From the NCBI RefSeq assembly GCF_042685265.1, contig NZ_JBHUMX010000001.1: DNA of 64,000 nucleotides, one strand, 5' to 3'. The notes beneath the pieces were generated by a model. That model saw nothing but the letters and a program-made list of their open reading frames with translations. It had not been told where the DNA came from and did not search any database. This DNA comes from Oceanobacillus_B kapialis (GTDB taxonomy: Bacteria; Bacillota; Bacilli; Bacillales; Amphibacillaceae). The position numbers and the translations under genes are program-made. Positions 15,848-25,148 of this stretch are shown one piece after another. Each line of letters opens with the position of its first letter. Position 1 is the stretch's first letter.

Positions 15848-16762
15848 TTATTTATCTTCTCCAATAATCTTAACTTCTCGCTCCAGTTTCACGCCAAATT
15901 TTTCATTCACGGTTTTTTGTACATGTTGGATTAAGGCTATATATTCGCTTGCTGAGGCTCCATCCTTATTGACAATAAACCCTGCATGTTTTAATGATAC
16001 TTGGGCTCCGCCTATTTGCTTTCCTTGCAAGTCACTGTCTTGGATAAGTTTGCCTGCAAAATAGCCCGGCGGACGCTTGAAAACACTACCACAGGAAGGA
16101 TATTCCAATGGCTGCTTCGATTCCCGTTTATACGTCAAATCATCCATTACAGCCTTTATTTGCTCATACTCACCAGGTTGAAGTGCAAAGGTCGCTTCCA
16201 GTACAATATACCCTTTTTCTGGTATATTACTTGTACGGTAATCCATTTCCAATTCTTCTGTAGAAAGTGTCAGCAAGTTTCCTTCCTTGTCTACCACTTT
16301 CGCGCTAACCAGTACATCTTTTATTTCCCCACCATAAGCGCCAGCATTCATAAACAATGCCCCACCTACTGAACCTGGTATGCCACAGGCAAATTCCAGC
16401 CCACTTAACCTATTGTCCAGGGCATTTCTAGAAACGTCAATAATCCTCGCTCCACTTTCTGCCACAATCGAATTTTCAGCTGTCCGAATGGAAGCCAACC
16501 CTTTTAAGTTCATAACAATGCCGCGAATTCCACCATCTTTTACAATGAGGTTAGACCCATTTCCTAGCAATGTAAAAGCTACCTTTTCGCTGTTTGCCAG
16601 CTTTATGATAGCCTGTACTTCTTCATATGTCTCTGGTGTGACGAGAATGTCTGCTTTTCCGCCAAGTCGAGTATAAGTATGGTTACTTAACAATTCATCT
16701 ACCATTACATTCTGTTTGCTTGTAATGTTTATTAATTTTTCATATATGGGATGATGATTCAT
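15848..16762 (-). CDS. murB: UDP-N-acetylenolpyruvoylglucosamine reductase
   Basis: FAD/NADPH enzyme making UDP-MurNAc for peptidoglycan (304 aa). The FAD-binding stretches LLGNGSNLIVKDGGIRG and SGLEFACGIPGSVGGALFMN are clear, as is the catalytic Ser in PSCGSVFKRP. The chosen ATG (MNHHPIYEKL) has AAAGGA 9 nt upstream and gives the usual length of the Bacillus enzyme; a longer frame from 16792 would include the ribosome-binding site. It is monocistronic, as far as visible. Confidence 0.95.
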   Translation of the reverse strand: MNHHPIYEKLINITSKQNVMVDELLSNHTYTRLGGKADILVTPETYEEVQAIIKLANSEKVAFTLLGNGSNLIVKDGGIRGIVMNLKGLASIRTAENSIVAESGARIIDVSRNALDNRLSGLEFACGIPGSVGGALFMNAGAYGGEIKDVLVSAKVVDKEGNLLTLSTEELEMDYRTSNIPEKGYIVLEATFALQPGEYEQIKAVMDDLTYKRESKQPLEYPSCGSVFKRPPGYFAGKLIQDSDLQGKQIGGAQVSLKHAGFIVNKDGASASEYIALIQHVQKTVNEKFGVKLEREVKIIGEDK

Positions 16763-16820
16763 CTGTCTCATTCCTTTGAAGTTATTCCGCATGCCGTAGC
16801 ACCGATTCCATTTTAAGTTA

Positions 16821-17633
16821 TTAAGAGTTATCTTTCCATAGAAAAGAATAAATAAGCCGGTCTACACGCTGGTTTTCATGCAATGCACTATGGCCAAGGT
16901 TTTTATCATCAATGATTACCTCTTCAAATTGGTTGGCAGGGATCATTTGGCGCAATGCACCGACACTCTCAGGTACAGCGACACTATCCCCTGTACTACC
17001 GATATTTAAGACACTCACGCTATCCGGAAACGAGCGTTCATGCAACATATCTAACGCAGAAGAATTTGGCATAAGATCTGTTGCTGCAGGCCCATAATTA
17101 AATTGAAAATACTCTTCGCTATATATGCCGTCAAAAGGGCTGCCGATCGCTACAAACTTATCAACTTCAGGATACAATCCCTTATCAGTATATTGTTTGA
17201 GGAATTCAAATGATACAATCCCACCCATTGAATGACCCACTAAATTAATTGTATTAACATCATAGTACCGCTTCAAATGTTTTAGAACAGATGCAAGCCA
17301 CGCAGCACTCTTGGTAAAGCCCGCCCGGTTATCTTCCAGTATGACTTGGATAAACTCCGGTTTTGAGTTTCCTTGCCCTAAATGACGTGCCACGATTTCT
17401 CCATTAGCAGAGACATTGTATATGAGCGCTTTGCTTCCCCAATTATATTTATTCTCAAATCGGTCCAGCATAAAACCAAACGAATTATATGTCCCCTTAT
17501 AGCCATGCAAAAAAACGGTTGGCTTGGTTGCATTTATATCTGGCTTATTTTGATCGGATAAGTAACTCACTGAGAACATTCCCGACAAGACTAAAAAGCC
17601 TACGATTAGTCTTGCAATCGTTTTTTCTTTCAA
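16821..17633 (-). CDS. Alpha/beta hydrolase, DUF915 family
   Basis: Secreted or membrane-tethered esterase-like protein (270 aa). A hydrophobic N-terminus (about residues 8-25) acts as signal anchor. The nucleophile elbow GHSMGG is preceded by FLHGYKGTYNSFGFML, which forms the oxyanion region, and the C-terminal His is in NLGHSALHEN. DUF915 proteins are common in Bacilli with no settled physiological substrate. It runs in the same direction as murB. Confidence 0.85.
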   Translation of the reverse strand: MKEKTIARLIVGFLVLSGMFSVSYLSDQNKPDINATKPTVFLHGYKGTYNSFGFMLDRFENKYNWGSKALIYNVSANGEIVARHLGQGNSKPEFIQVILEDNRAGFTKSAAWLASVLKHLKRYYDVNTINLVGHSMGGIVSFEFLKQYTDKGLYPEVDKFVAIGSPFDGIYSEEYFQFNYGPAATDLMPNSSALDMLHERSFPDSVSVLNIGSTGDSVAVPESVGALRQMIPANQFEEVIIDDKNLGHSALHENQRVDRLIYSFLWKDNS

Positions 17634-17735
17634 AGACGATCCCTCATTTTTCTCAGATGTATAGTTAGTATACCATTTTTCAACTCACTTCTGTTCTGCA
17701 GACGACAAGATTTTTATTTTCTATTCCATTTATCT

Positions 17736-18533
17736 CTATAGAAGCTCTGATATTAGGTGAAAAGAAGGTTTACGCTCCGAAAAAGTAGTAATATAGGTAA
17801 AACCAATGTCACGGAGCAACTCTAAAGACTCCTTAAATCGGTAGGCTACTGTGGATGCTATATGGGAATCCGATCCAAGTGTAATTATTTCTCCGCCACA
17901 TGCTTTATATAGTTTTAGAATATCTGTGCTTGGCATTCCACTGTTAAGTCCATAACGGAACCCGGAAGTGTTCAATTCAATGCCTTTTCCGTCTGGAATA
18001 ATTTGATTAAAGATTTGCTGTAATAAATCGTGAAAATCATTTTTACTTTTTTCTTGCGTATATCTCTTAACTAAATCAATATGACCTAGGATATCATAGT
18101 CCTTAAAATGTTTTACGCAATAGAGCAACTCTTCATAATAGATTCGGTATGCTTCTTCAACCGTTTTACCCTCGAAAAAATTCCCCGAGTGGAGATCCTT
18201 CCGCTCAGCAGTATGCATGGAACAAATTATAAAATCAAATTTATTCTCGCTCAAAAACGCTTGATACCTCGGGAGTAGATATGGCTCCACTCCAATTTCC
18301 ACTCCCTTTTTAATGCTTATCTTTTCCCCATAATGCTTTTTCATTTGCTGGAGCTTTTTTTCATAGTTTTCGACATCTAATTCAAAGGAAATGGATGGGT
18401 CAGGATAATCGAAATCCACATGCTCTGTAAAACAAATTCCCCTTACTCCTTTATCAATTGCTGATTCAATGGTTTCTTCCATTGGCGTGGAACAATCTGC
18501 CGAAAAATCACTATGCATATGATAATCAAACAT
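17736..18533 (-). CDS. hisJ: Histidinol-phosphatase, PHP family
   Basis: Hydrolyses histidinol phosphate to histidinol, the penultimate part of histidine synthesis (265 aa). The PHP metal site is visible: HMH at residues 5-7, TEHVDF, a Glu in GVEIGVEP, CSMHTAE, GHIDLVKRY and the terminal GSDSH. It is divergently arranged with the his operon, which lacks any other phosphatase, so it completes the pathway. The start codon follows an AAAAGGAG site. Confidence 0.9.
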   Translation of the reverse strand: MFDYHMHSDFSADCSTPMEETIESAIDKGVRGICFTEHVDFDYPDPSISFELDVENYEKKLQQMKKHYGEKISIKKGVEIGVEPYLLPRYQAFLSENKFDFIICSMHTAERKDLHSGNFFEGKTVEEAYRIYYEELLYCVKHFKDYDILGHIDLVKRYTQEKSKNDFHDLLQQIFNQIIPDGKGIELNTSGFRYGLNSGMPSTDILKLYKACGGEIITLGSDSHIASTVAYRFKESLELLRDIGFTYITTFSERKPSFHLISELL

Positions 18534-18553
18534 TTAAAATCTTCTCCTTTTGG

Positions 18554-18582
18554 TTGACTTTTCACACTACACTATTTACAAT
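18554..18582 (+). promoter_or_regulatory. SigA promoter of the his operon
   Basis: TTGACT (18554-18559), 17 nt, TACAAT (18577-18582). The 75-nt leader that follows shows no T-box or leader peptide; an ACTTTA/TAAAGT inverted repeat around 18591-18616 is the only symmetric feature. Confidence 0.65.
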
Positions 18583-18663
18583 ACTATATAACTTTACTTA
18601 GATAAAGCGATAAAGTAATAAAGGATATAAAATATTTCGATTTAACGGAAAAGGAGTATTCAT

Positions 18664-19902
18664 ATGCCCTACCAAGTTGGTACAGCGAAAGCGGAGTTTA
18701 CCGTGCAGGAATTTAAACGTAGAGAGTCTTTAATTATGAAGTTAAAACATCGCTTCTTAACATACGGTTATAAACAAATTAGAACATCTACCTTTGAATC
18801 CTATGACCTTTATACAAACCTTACTGGAACGGTCAATAAAGACGATATGGTAAAAGTGATCGATTCTTCTGGGAAGGTGCTTGTATTACGGCCTGATGTA
18901 ACCCTCCCTATAACTAGAATGGCTGCTGAGAGCGGAGCGGCGCAAAACGAACTGCGTTATTTTTATATCCAGGACATATTTCGAAGCACCGCCAGTGCCG
19001 GTACAAAGGAAAGCACGCAGGCCGGGATTGAATGTCTAGGGAATAATCGACCAGAAACAGACGCAGAGATTATTCTCCTTGCCATTCACAATTTGAAGGA
19101 CCTAGGGTTTACTAATTTTAAAATAGAGATTGGCCATGCTGGATTTTTTAAATCATTAATTGCTCCAGCAGGTTTGACAACGCCAGAGGTTGAGCAGCTA
19201 CAGACCTACATTCAATCTAAAAATCTCGTGGAAATGGTGCCTTTCCTACAACGATTATCCTTAGCTGAGGACCTTCGTGAAGCCATTCAAGCAATCCCAA
19301 TGCTTTATGGTGCGCCAAAGGAAGTCATGCAACAAATCCCTAGTAATCTTTTAGACGAGGAAATGCGTAAAAATCTTACTAACTTAGCTGAAATTGTGGA
19401 TTTATTAGAAGATTACGAGGTTGGAGAGCATATTGTCTTAAATCTCGGACTTATTAATAACATGAATTATTACTCGGATGTCATTTTTCAAGGTTTTGTC
19501 GAACAAGTGGGACACCCTCTCCTAATGGGCGGACGCTACAATCAACTAGGCGACCATTATGGTGTCGACCTGCCAGCTATAGGGTTTGCATTTGAAGTAG
19601 ATGTCTTACAGGAGGCGCTTTTCCACCCCGGACAGCTAACAGAAGCTACAAATGAGCCAACTCTTCTTATTATCTATGAGAAAAGTAAACAACGGGAAGC
19701 ATTTCGCACGGCCCAGCTTTTACGCGAGAAAGGGTATATCGTCCGTCTTTGTCTTGAAAGCACGGATGTTGAAAATAGCTCTCCTGACATCCAATTAACC
19801 TTTAATGATAATAAAAATACCGTAGTTGACGGTACGACCACTAAAACATTTACAAACAACCAAGAACTTCTTCAGATCCTTAACCAAGTGGGAGGAGCAT
19901 AA
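18664..19902 (+). CDS. hisZ: ATP phosphoribosyltransferase regulatory subunit
   Basis: Histidyl-tRNA synthetase-like protein (412 aa) without charging activity that activates short HisG by forming a hetero-octamer and lends histidine feedback sensing. Class II synthetase motif 2-like DIFRSTASAGTKESTQAGIE is seen, while the anticodon-binding domain is reduced. It leads the nine-gene his operon with AAAAGGAG upstream; hisG follows after one base. Confidence 0.93.
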   Translation: MPYQVGTAKAEFTVQEFKRRESLIMKLKHRFLTYGYKQIRTSTFESYDLYTNLTGTVNKDDMVKVIDSSGKVLVLRPDVTLPITRMAAESGAAQNELRYFYIQDIFRSTASAGTKESTQAGIECLGNNRPETDAEIILLAIHNLKDLGFTNFKIEIGHAGFFKSLIAPAGLTTPEVEQLQTYIQSKNLVEMVPFLQRLSLAEDLREAIQAIPMLYGAPKEVMQQIPSNLLDEEMRKNLTNLAEIVDLLEDYEVGEHIVLNLGLINNMNYYSDVIFQGFVEQVGHPLLMGGRYNQLGDHYGVDLPAIGFAFEVDVLQEALFHPGQLTEATNEPTLLIIYEKSKQREAFRTAQLLREKGYIVRLCLESTDVENSSPDIQLTFNDNKNTVVDGTTTKTFTNNQELLQILNQVGGA

Positions 19903-19903
19903 G

Positions 19904-20539
19904 ATGGAAAGCATTACACTGGCACTTGCCAAGGGGAGAACAGCAGAAAGTACAATTGATTTATTACAAAAGATCGGCATTCATTTTGAGGACTTTCATG
20001 AGGATTCGCGCAAGCTTGTATTCTATAGTGAGGATACCTCAATAAAGCTAATCTTTGTCAAAGCAGTAGATGTGCCAACATATGTTGAGAAAGGTGCGGC
20101 CGACATTGGCATCGCTGGCAAGGACAATATTCTTGAGTCAGGTGCAGATGTTTATGAATTGCTTGACTTGAAGATTGGCCAATGCAAATTCGTTGTTGCA
20201 GGTAAGCCGGAAATTTACCCCTTTGCCCAACAACGGCTTATTGTTGCCTCAAAATATCCGAACATCACAGAACAGCACTTCCGCAACAAAGGAATAACCA
20301 TTGAGACTGTTAAATTAAATGGCTCTGTGGAGCTCGCTCCTTTAATTGGCTTGTCGGATGTCATCGTGGATATTGTTGAGACAGGTAACACATTAAAGGA
20401 AAATGGCCTATCCGTTTTAGAGGATGTAGAAAAAATCAGCACCCGTTTAATTGTAAATAAAGCAAGCTTTGCGACAAAGTCACAGCTTATACAACCATTC
20501 ATTAAAAGACTTGAAGCAGGATTGGAAGGGAAACCATGA
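19904..20539 (+). CDS. hisG: ATP phosphoribosyltransferase, short form
   Basis: First enzyme of histidine synthesis: joins PRPP and ATP (211 aa). The short form lacks the C-terminal regulatory domain and needs HisZ, encoded next to it. LALAKGRTAE, GIAGKDNILE and the PRPP loop DIVETGNTLKENGL are present. The frame is open further upstream, but ATG at 19904 has GGGAGGAG in front and follows the hisZ stop directly. It overlaps hisD by four bases (ATGA). Confidence 0.95.
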   Translation: MESITLALAKGRTAESTIDLLQKIGIHFEDFHEDSRKLVFYSEDTSIKLIFVKAVDVPTYVEKGAADIGIAGKDNILESGADVYELLDLKIGQCKFVVAGKPEIYPFAQQRLIVASKYPNITEQHFRNKGITIETVKLNGSVELAPLIGLSDVIVDIVETGNTLKENGLSVLEDVEKISTRLIVNKASFATKSQLIQPFIKRLEAGLEGKP

Positions 20540-21822
20540 AAATTTTATCCGCCGAAACGTTTTTAGAACAAGATAGTCACTCACAAGCTTTTGATCAAAA
20601 CAACCGCCTTCTTGATGAGAAAGTATTGGACATTATTCAACAAGTAAGGCAATTAGGAGACAAGGCATTATTTGATTACACGGAAGCATTTGATGGGGTT
20701 AAACTTTCCCAGCTTAAAGTAACAGCCGAAGAATTTTCAGAGGCAAAGGAATTAGTCGATGAAAACTTTATTTCTTCCATAAGGGAAGCAAAGGATAACA
20801 TAGAGGAATTTCATCGCATGCAACTAGAAAAATCATGGTTCTTTCATAAAGATTCGGGCATAACCCTTGGTCAAATGGTGACACCGATGGCTCGCGTAGG
20901 TGTGTATATTCCTGGCGGGAAAGCTGCCTACCCTTCTTCCGTACTGATGAACGTCATTCCAGCAAAGCTAGCGCAAGTACGAGAAATAGCCATTGTCACC
21001 CCGCCGCAAAAAGATGGAAAGGTAAATCCTTATGTGCTTGTGGCTGCCAGAGAAGTAGGCATCAACACGATATACAAAGTCGGTGGAGCACAGGCCGTTG
21101 CAGCACTGGCTTACGGGACAGAAACCGTGGAGAAGGTCGATAAAATTGTCGGTCCTGGTAATGCTTATGTCGCACGTGCTAAAAAATGGGTATTCGGTGA
21201 TGTAGCCATTGATATGATTGCTGGACCCAGTGAAATATGCGTAGCAGCAGATGATACAGCCCCACCTGCATATGTAGCCGCGGATTTACTATCCCAGGCA
21301 GAGCATGACGAACGGGCACGAACCTTTTTAGTCACAAGCAGCCAAGCATTAGCTGAAAACGTAAAAACAGAACTCTACAGACAGCTTGATAGCCTTGAGA
21401 GAAATGAGATTATGAGCAAGGCATTGCAAGATTACGGGAATATTATTATTACACGTGATGAACAAGAAACCTTTGATATCGTCAACAAAATCGCGCCGGA
21501 ACATTTAGAAGTCATGATGGAGAATGCTTCTGACAAATTACCGTTAATTAAAAATGCCGGAGCAATTTTCTTAGGAAGGTTTTCACCTGAGCCTCTTGGC
21601 GATTATTTCGCGGGTCCAAATCATACGTTACCAACAAGCGGAACAGCAACCTTCTCTTCCCCGCTTGGCGTTTATGACTTTATAAAAAAATCAAGTATTA
21701 TTCAATACTCAAAAGAAGCATTACAAGAAGCATCAGACTCCATTATTTCCTTAGCCAAAACAGAGGGATTAACGGCTCATGCAAATGCCATTTACCAAAG
21801 AAGGGATGAGAAAAATGCGTAG
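20536..21822 (+). CDS. hisD: Histidinol dehydrogenase
   Basis: NAD-dependent zinc enzyme taking histidinol to histidine in two oxidations (428 aa). The family signature IDMIAGPSEICVAADDTAPP and the zinc/catalytic region LLSQAEHDERA are intact; GPNHTLPTSGTA marks the C-terminal part. It is coupled to hisG by an ATGA overlap and overlaps hisB by eight bases. Confidence 0.96.
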   Translation: MKILSAETFLEQDSHSQAFDQNNRLLDEKVLDIIQQVRQLGDKALFDYTEAFDGVKLSQLKVTAEEFSEAKELVDENFISSIREAKDNIEEFHRMQLEKSWFFHKDSGITLGQMVTPMARVGVYIPGGKAAYPSSVLMNVIPAKLAQVREIAIVTPPQKDGKVNPYVLVAAREVGINTIYKVGGAQAVAALAYGTETVEKVDKIVGPGNAYVARAKKWVFGDVAIDMIAGPSEICVAADDTAPPAYVAADLLSQAEHDERARTFLVTSSQALAENVKTELYRQLDSLERNEIMSKALQDYGNIIITRDEQETFDIVNKIAPEHLEVMMENASDKLPLIKNAGAIFLGRFSPEPLGDYFAGPNHTLPTSGTATFSSPLGVYDFIKKSSIIQYSKEALQEASDSIISLAKTEGLTAHANAIYQRRDEKNA

Positions 21823-22399
21823 ACAAGATGTTACTCGAAAAACTTCCGAAACAGATATTAGCCTGGACCTGTTAATAGACGGAGAAGGCTCTTCCACTAT
21901 TCAGACTGGAGTAGGCTTTTTGGATCATATGCTAACGTTATTTAGCAAGCATGGATTATTCGATCTAAAGATTGTTTGTGACGGTGATTTGGAAGTGGAT
22001 CAGCACCATACGGTAGAGGATATTGGTATCGCCTTAGGGGAGGCCTTCCGAATGGCTTTGGGTAATAAAGAAGGTATTACACGCTATGCTACTGTTTCTA
22101 CTCCTATGGATGAAGCATTATCTACCGTTTCTATTGATATAAGTGGCAGACCTTACCTCGTCTATCGTGTAGAAGGCTTAAAGGATAAAGTTGGCAATTT
22201 TGACACAGAGTTAGTAGAGGAGTTCTTCCAAGCTTTTGCCAGTAATGCAAAGATAAATCTCCACATTAATCTTTTGTATGGCCATAACACCCACCACATG
22301 ATTGAATCAATATTCAAAGGAGTTGGCCGCGCACTTGACACAGCAAGCCAACAAAACAGCAGGATAAAAGGAATTCCTTCCACAAAAGGAACCTTATAA
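21815..22399 (+). CDS. hisB: Imidazoleglycerol-phosphate dehydratase
   Basis: Manganese enzyme of histidine synthesis (194 aa, the length of B. subtilis HisB). Metal motifs DHMLTLFSKHG, DQHHTVEDIGI and GHNTHHMIE are present. It is monofunctional: no phosphatase domain as in E. coli HisB, in agreement with the separate hisJ. ATG at 21815 overlaps the hisD end; a frame opening 36 bp earlier lies inside hisD and was not chosen. Confidence 0.96.
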   Translation: MRRQDVTRKTSETDISLDLLIDGEGSSTIQTGVGFLDHMLTLFSKHGLFDLKIVCDGDLEVDQHHTVEDIGIALGEAFRMALGNKEGITRYATVSTPMDEALSTVSIDISGRPYLVYRVEGLKDKVGNFDTELVEEFFQAFASNAKINLHINLLYGHNTHHMIESIFKGVGRALDTASQQNSRIKGIPSTKGTL

Positions 22400-22428
22400 A
22401 AAATGCTATAAAGAAGGAGCGAAAAGCA

Positions 22429-23034
22429 ATGATCGCCATTATTGACTACGGGGCAGGAAATATAAAAAGCCTGCAATTTGCCTTAGATAAAGTAAGGCTC
22501 CCCTCTTTTGTCACCGTGGATCCTAACGAGGTAAAAAATAGCAAAGCTGTCATTCTTCCAGGTGTAGGTGCTTTCAAGGATGCAATGGAGGCCTTAAGAA
22601 ACTTAGGACTGGAAAGCGTGATAAAGCAAGAGGCAGCAAATGGAAAACCATTGCTCGGAATCTGCCTTGGAATGCAATTATTCTATGAAACTAGCTTTGA
22701 AGATGGACAATGGGAAGGGCTTGGACTTCTTGAAGGCAACGTTGCGCGCATACGCGGAGATGTAAAAGTACCTCACATAGGCTGGAATACGTTAAGCAAT
22801 CATGGAAACAATCCGCTTCTGACAGGCATTAAACCTGAATCGTTTGTCTACTTCGTCCACTCTTATGCCGTTGAGGATTTCAACGAAGAAACCTTAGTTG
22901 GGAGTACGAATTACGGAGGAACAATTCCAGCAATCGTACAAGAGAAGAATATAATTGGAATGCAGTTCCACCCTGAAAAAAGTGGTGAAATAGGGTTACA
23001 GTTACTTAAAAATGTAGGGGAGTTGATCAAATGA
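22429..23034 (+). CDS. hisH: Imidazole glycerol phosphate synthase, glutaminase subunit
   Basis: Class I glutamine amidotransferase (201 aa) supplying ammonia to HisF. The nucleophile is Cys79 in GICLGMQ; the His-Glu pair is in QFHPEKSG near the C-terminus. It is preceded by AAGGAG and overlaps hisA by four bases. Confidence 0.95.
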   Translation: MIAIIDYGAGNIKSLQFALDKVRLPSFVTVDPNEVKNSKAVILPGVGAFKDAMEALRNLGLESVIKQEAANGKPLLGICLGMQLFYETSFEDGQWEGLGLLEGNVARIRGDVKVPHIGWNTLSNHGNNPLLTGIKPESFVYFVHSYAVEDFNEETLVGSTNYGGTIPAIVQEKNIIGMQFHPEKSGEIGLQLLKNVGELIK

Positions 23035-23753
23035 TTTTATTTCCAGCGATTGATATTAAAGATGGACAATGTGTACGCCTTACACAAGGAGACTATGCAC
23101 AACAAAAAGTATATAGTGATTCCCCAGTGGATATTGCACGTCAATGGGAAGAGCAGGGAGCGGAATTTATCCATATCGTTGACTTAGATGGTGCTAAATC
23201 AGGTAAATCCTTAAACCAGCCCGTCATTGAAGAAATTGCTTCTGTTACTCGGGTACCTATTCAGGTGGGAGGAGGAATCCGTTCTCTGGAAGCAATTGAG
23301 AAATATGTCCAAGCCGGTGTAGATAGAGTGATCATCGGCACAGCAGCGATTGCAGACCGCCCTTTCCTTCAAGAAGCGGTACGTCTATACAGTGAGCGCA
23401 TTGCCGTATCACTTGATGCTAGAGGCGGTTTTGTTGCTACAAACGGTTGGACAGAAACAAGCTCTATTAAAGCGATTGATCTAGTAAAAGAGTTAGAAAC
23501 AGTTGGTGTTCAAACAATTGTTTACACAGACATTTTAAAAGATGGGATGCTGCAAGGGCCAAACTTAGAAGAACTTGAGGCGATAAATAAGGCAACACAC
23601 TTAAACGTTATTGCCTCAGGCGGTGTTACCACAAAGGAAGACATCCAAAAGCTTAGAAGCCTTCAGTTATATGGTGCGATCATCGGGAAGACATTATACG
23701 ATGGAACACTGTCTCTCGAAGACATCGTAAAGGGTGAGTCAAATGCTCGCTAA
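23031..23753 (+). CDS. hisA: ProFAR isomerase (phosphoribosylformimino-AICAR-P isomerase)
   Basis: Beta/alpha-barrel isomerase (240 aa). The catalytic Asp is in FPAIDIKDGQCVRL; the half-barrel phosphate sites IQVGGGIRS and VIASGGVTTKED are clear. Coupled to hisH (ATGA) and overlapping hisF by 11 bases. Confidence 0.95.
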   Translation: MILFPAIDIKDGQCVRLTQGDYAQQKVYSDSPVDIARQWEEQGAEFIHIVDLDGAKSGKSLNQPVIEEIASVTRVPIQVGGGIRSLEAIEKYVQAGVDRVIIGTAAIADRPFLQEAVRLYSERIAVSLDARGGFVATNGWTETSSIKAIDLVKELETVGVQTIVYTDILKDGMLQGPNLEELEAINKATHLNVIASGGVTTKEDIQKLRSLQLYGAIIGKTLYDGTLSLEDIVKGESNAR

Positions 23754-24504
23754 ACGCATTATTCCATGTTTAGACGTAGATAAAGGACGAGTTGTAAAAG
23801 GTAAAAAGTTTCAAAACATACAGGATGTAGCTGATCCGGTCGAGCTTGCCAAGAGATATAATGAGGCTGGAGCTGATGAGCTAGTATTTTATGATATTAC
23901 TGCCTCTAACGAAGAACGAGATATTTTAGCAGACATAGTAGAAAAAGTCGCTGCTGAAATTGCCATTCCCTTCACGGTTGGAGGTGGACTGCGAACAGTT
24001 GAAGACATTCACAAAATTCTTCGCTCAGGAGCCGATAAAGTTTCAGTCAATAGTTCAGCAGTTGCCAACCCACAGCTTATTCAAGATGCAGCTTGGAAGT
24101 TTGGCTCCCAATGTGTCGTCCTTTCTATTGATGCAAAACGAACAGAGGATAACAGATGGATGGTATATACCAAAGGCGGACGCCACAATACGGGCTTAGA
24201 CGCAATTGAATGGGCCAAACGCGGCGAAGCATTAGGGGCTGGAGAAATTGTTATCAATGCAATTGATACAGATGGAGAGAAAAACGGCTACCAGCTAACA
24301 TTAATCAAGCAGCTTGCACAGGCCGTCAATATCCCAATTGTTGCAAGCGGTGGTGCCGGACAACTACATCATTTCTCGGATGTGCTTCAAGAAGGGTATG
24401 CTGATGCTGCGCTTGCAGCCTCCGTCTTTCATTATAATGAAATTCCAATTCCCGCTTTAAAACAGTACTTAATGAAAAATGAAATTATCGTGAGGAGTGA
24501 ATAA
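23743..24504 (+). CDS. hisF: Imidazole glycerol phosphate synthase, cyclase subunit
   Basis: Beta/alpha-barrel synthase (253 aa) that closes the imidazole ring and releases AICAR, in complex with HisH. IIPCLDVDKGRVVKG, PFTVGGGLRT and IVASGGAGQLHHF are characteristic. The start ATG at 23743 has AAAGGGTGAG at suitable spacing; a GTG nine bases earlier is less likely. Confidence 0.96.
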   Translation: MLAKRIIPCLDVDKGRVVKGKKFQNIQDVADPVELAKRYNEAGADELVFYDITASNEERDILADIVEKVAAEIAIPFTVGGGLRTVEDIHKILRSGADKVSVNSSAVANPQLIQDAAWKFGSQCVVLSIDAKRTEDNRWMVYTKGGRHNTGLDAIEWAKRGEALGAGEIVINAIDTDGEKNGYQLTLIKQLAQAVNIPIVASGGAGQLHHFSDVLQEGYADAALAASVFHYNEIPIPALKQYLMKNEIIVRSE

Positions 24505-24506
24505 AC

Positions 24507-25148
24507 GTGGATGTAGAGATAGAACAATTAACCTTTGATGAAAAAGGTTTAATTCCCGCCATCGTGCAGGATGCTGAAAATGCAAAGGTATTAACAATAG
24601 CTTATATGAATGAAACAGCCCTGTTGAAAACCATGCAAACCGGTGAAACCTGGTTTTTCAGTAGAAAACGCCAGACACTCTGGAACAAAGGTGAAACATC
24701 TGGAAACAAGCAAAAGGTTAAGAAAATCACCTATGATTGCGATGCAGATGCTTTACTTGTACAAGTAAAGCCAGTCGGCCCAGCATGTCATACTGGAGCG
24801 GAATCCTGTTTCTACCAGACCTTATACGAAGCTGGACAGGTACCAAGTGACATCATCCCTATTTTGACCAGCAGAATTAAGGAACGAAGAAATAACCCTG
24901 TCGAAGGCACTTATACGAGCTATCTATTTCGTGAAGGAATTGACAAGATCCTTAAGAAAATCGGTGAAGAAGCAAGTGAAGTAATTATCGGGGCAAAAAA
25001 CACAGATAAGCAGGAGGTTACCTGGGAAATAGCTGACCTCACATACCATACGTTAGTATTAATGGAGCTTCTTGATGTATCTGTATCAGATATCAAAGCG
25101 GAATTATATGAGCGGCATATTAAAAAGGCTGGGAAGCAAGATGAGTAG
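24507..25148 (+). CDS. hisI: Bifunctional phosphoribosyl-AMP cyclohydrolase / phosphoribosyl-ATP pyrophosphatase
   Basis: Catalyses steps 2 and 3 of histidine synthesis (213 aa, HisIE fusion). The HisI domain (about 1-115) has the metal Asp motif TYDCDADALLVQVKP and GPACHTGAESCF. The HisE domain (about 120-213) has the EEASEVIIGAK motif. The start is GTG at 24507 with GGAGTG 8 nt before. It overlaps hisC by eight bases. Confidence 0.95.
   Translation: MDVEIEQLTFDEKGLIPAIVQDAENAKVLTIAYMNETALLKTMQTGETWFFSRKRQTLWNKGETSGNKQKVKKITYDCDADALLVQVKPVGPACHTGAESCFYQTLYEAGQVPSDIIPILTSRIKERRNNPVEGTYTSYLFREGIDKILKKIGEEASEVIIGAKNTDKQEVTWEIADLTYHTLVLMELLDVSVSDIKAELYERHIKKAGKQDE

Noticed and set aside
18583..18663. 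His-specific T-box or leader peptide before hisZ
   Set aside because: The leader is only about 75 nt, with no T-box core, no run of His codons and no terminator.
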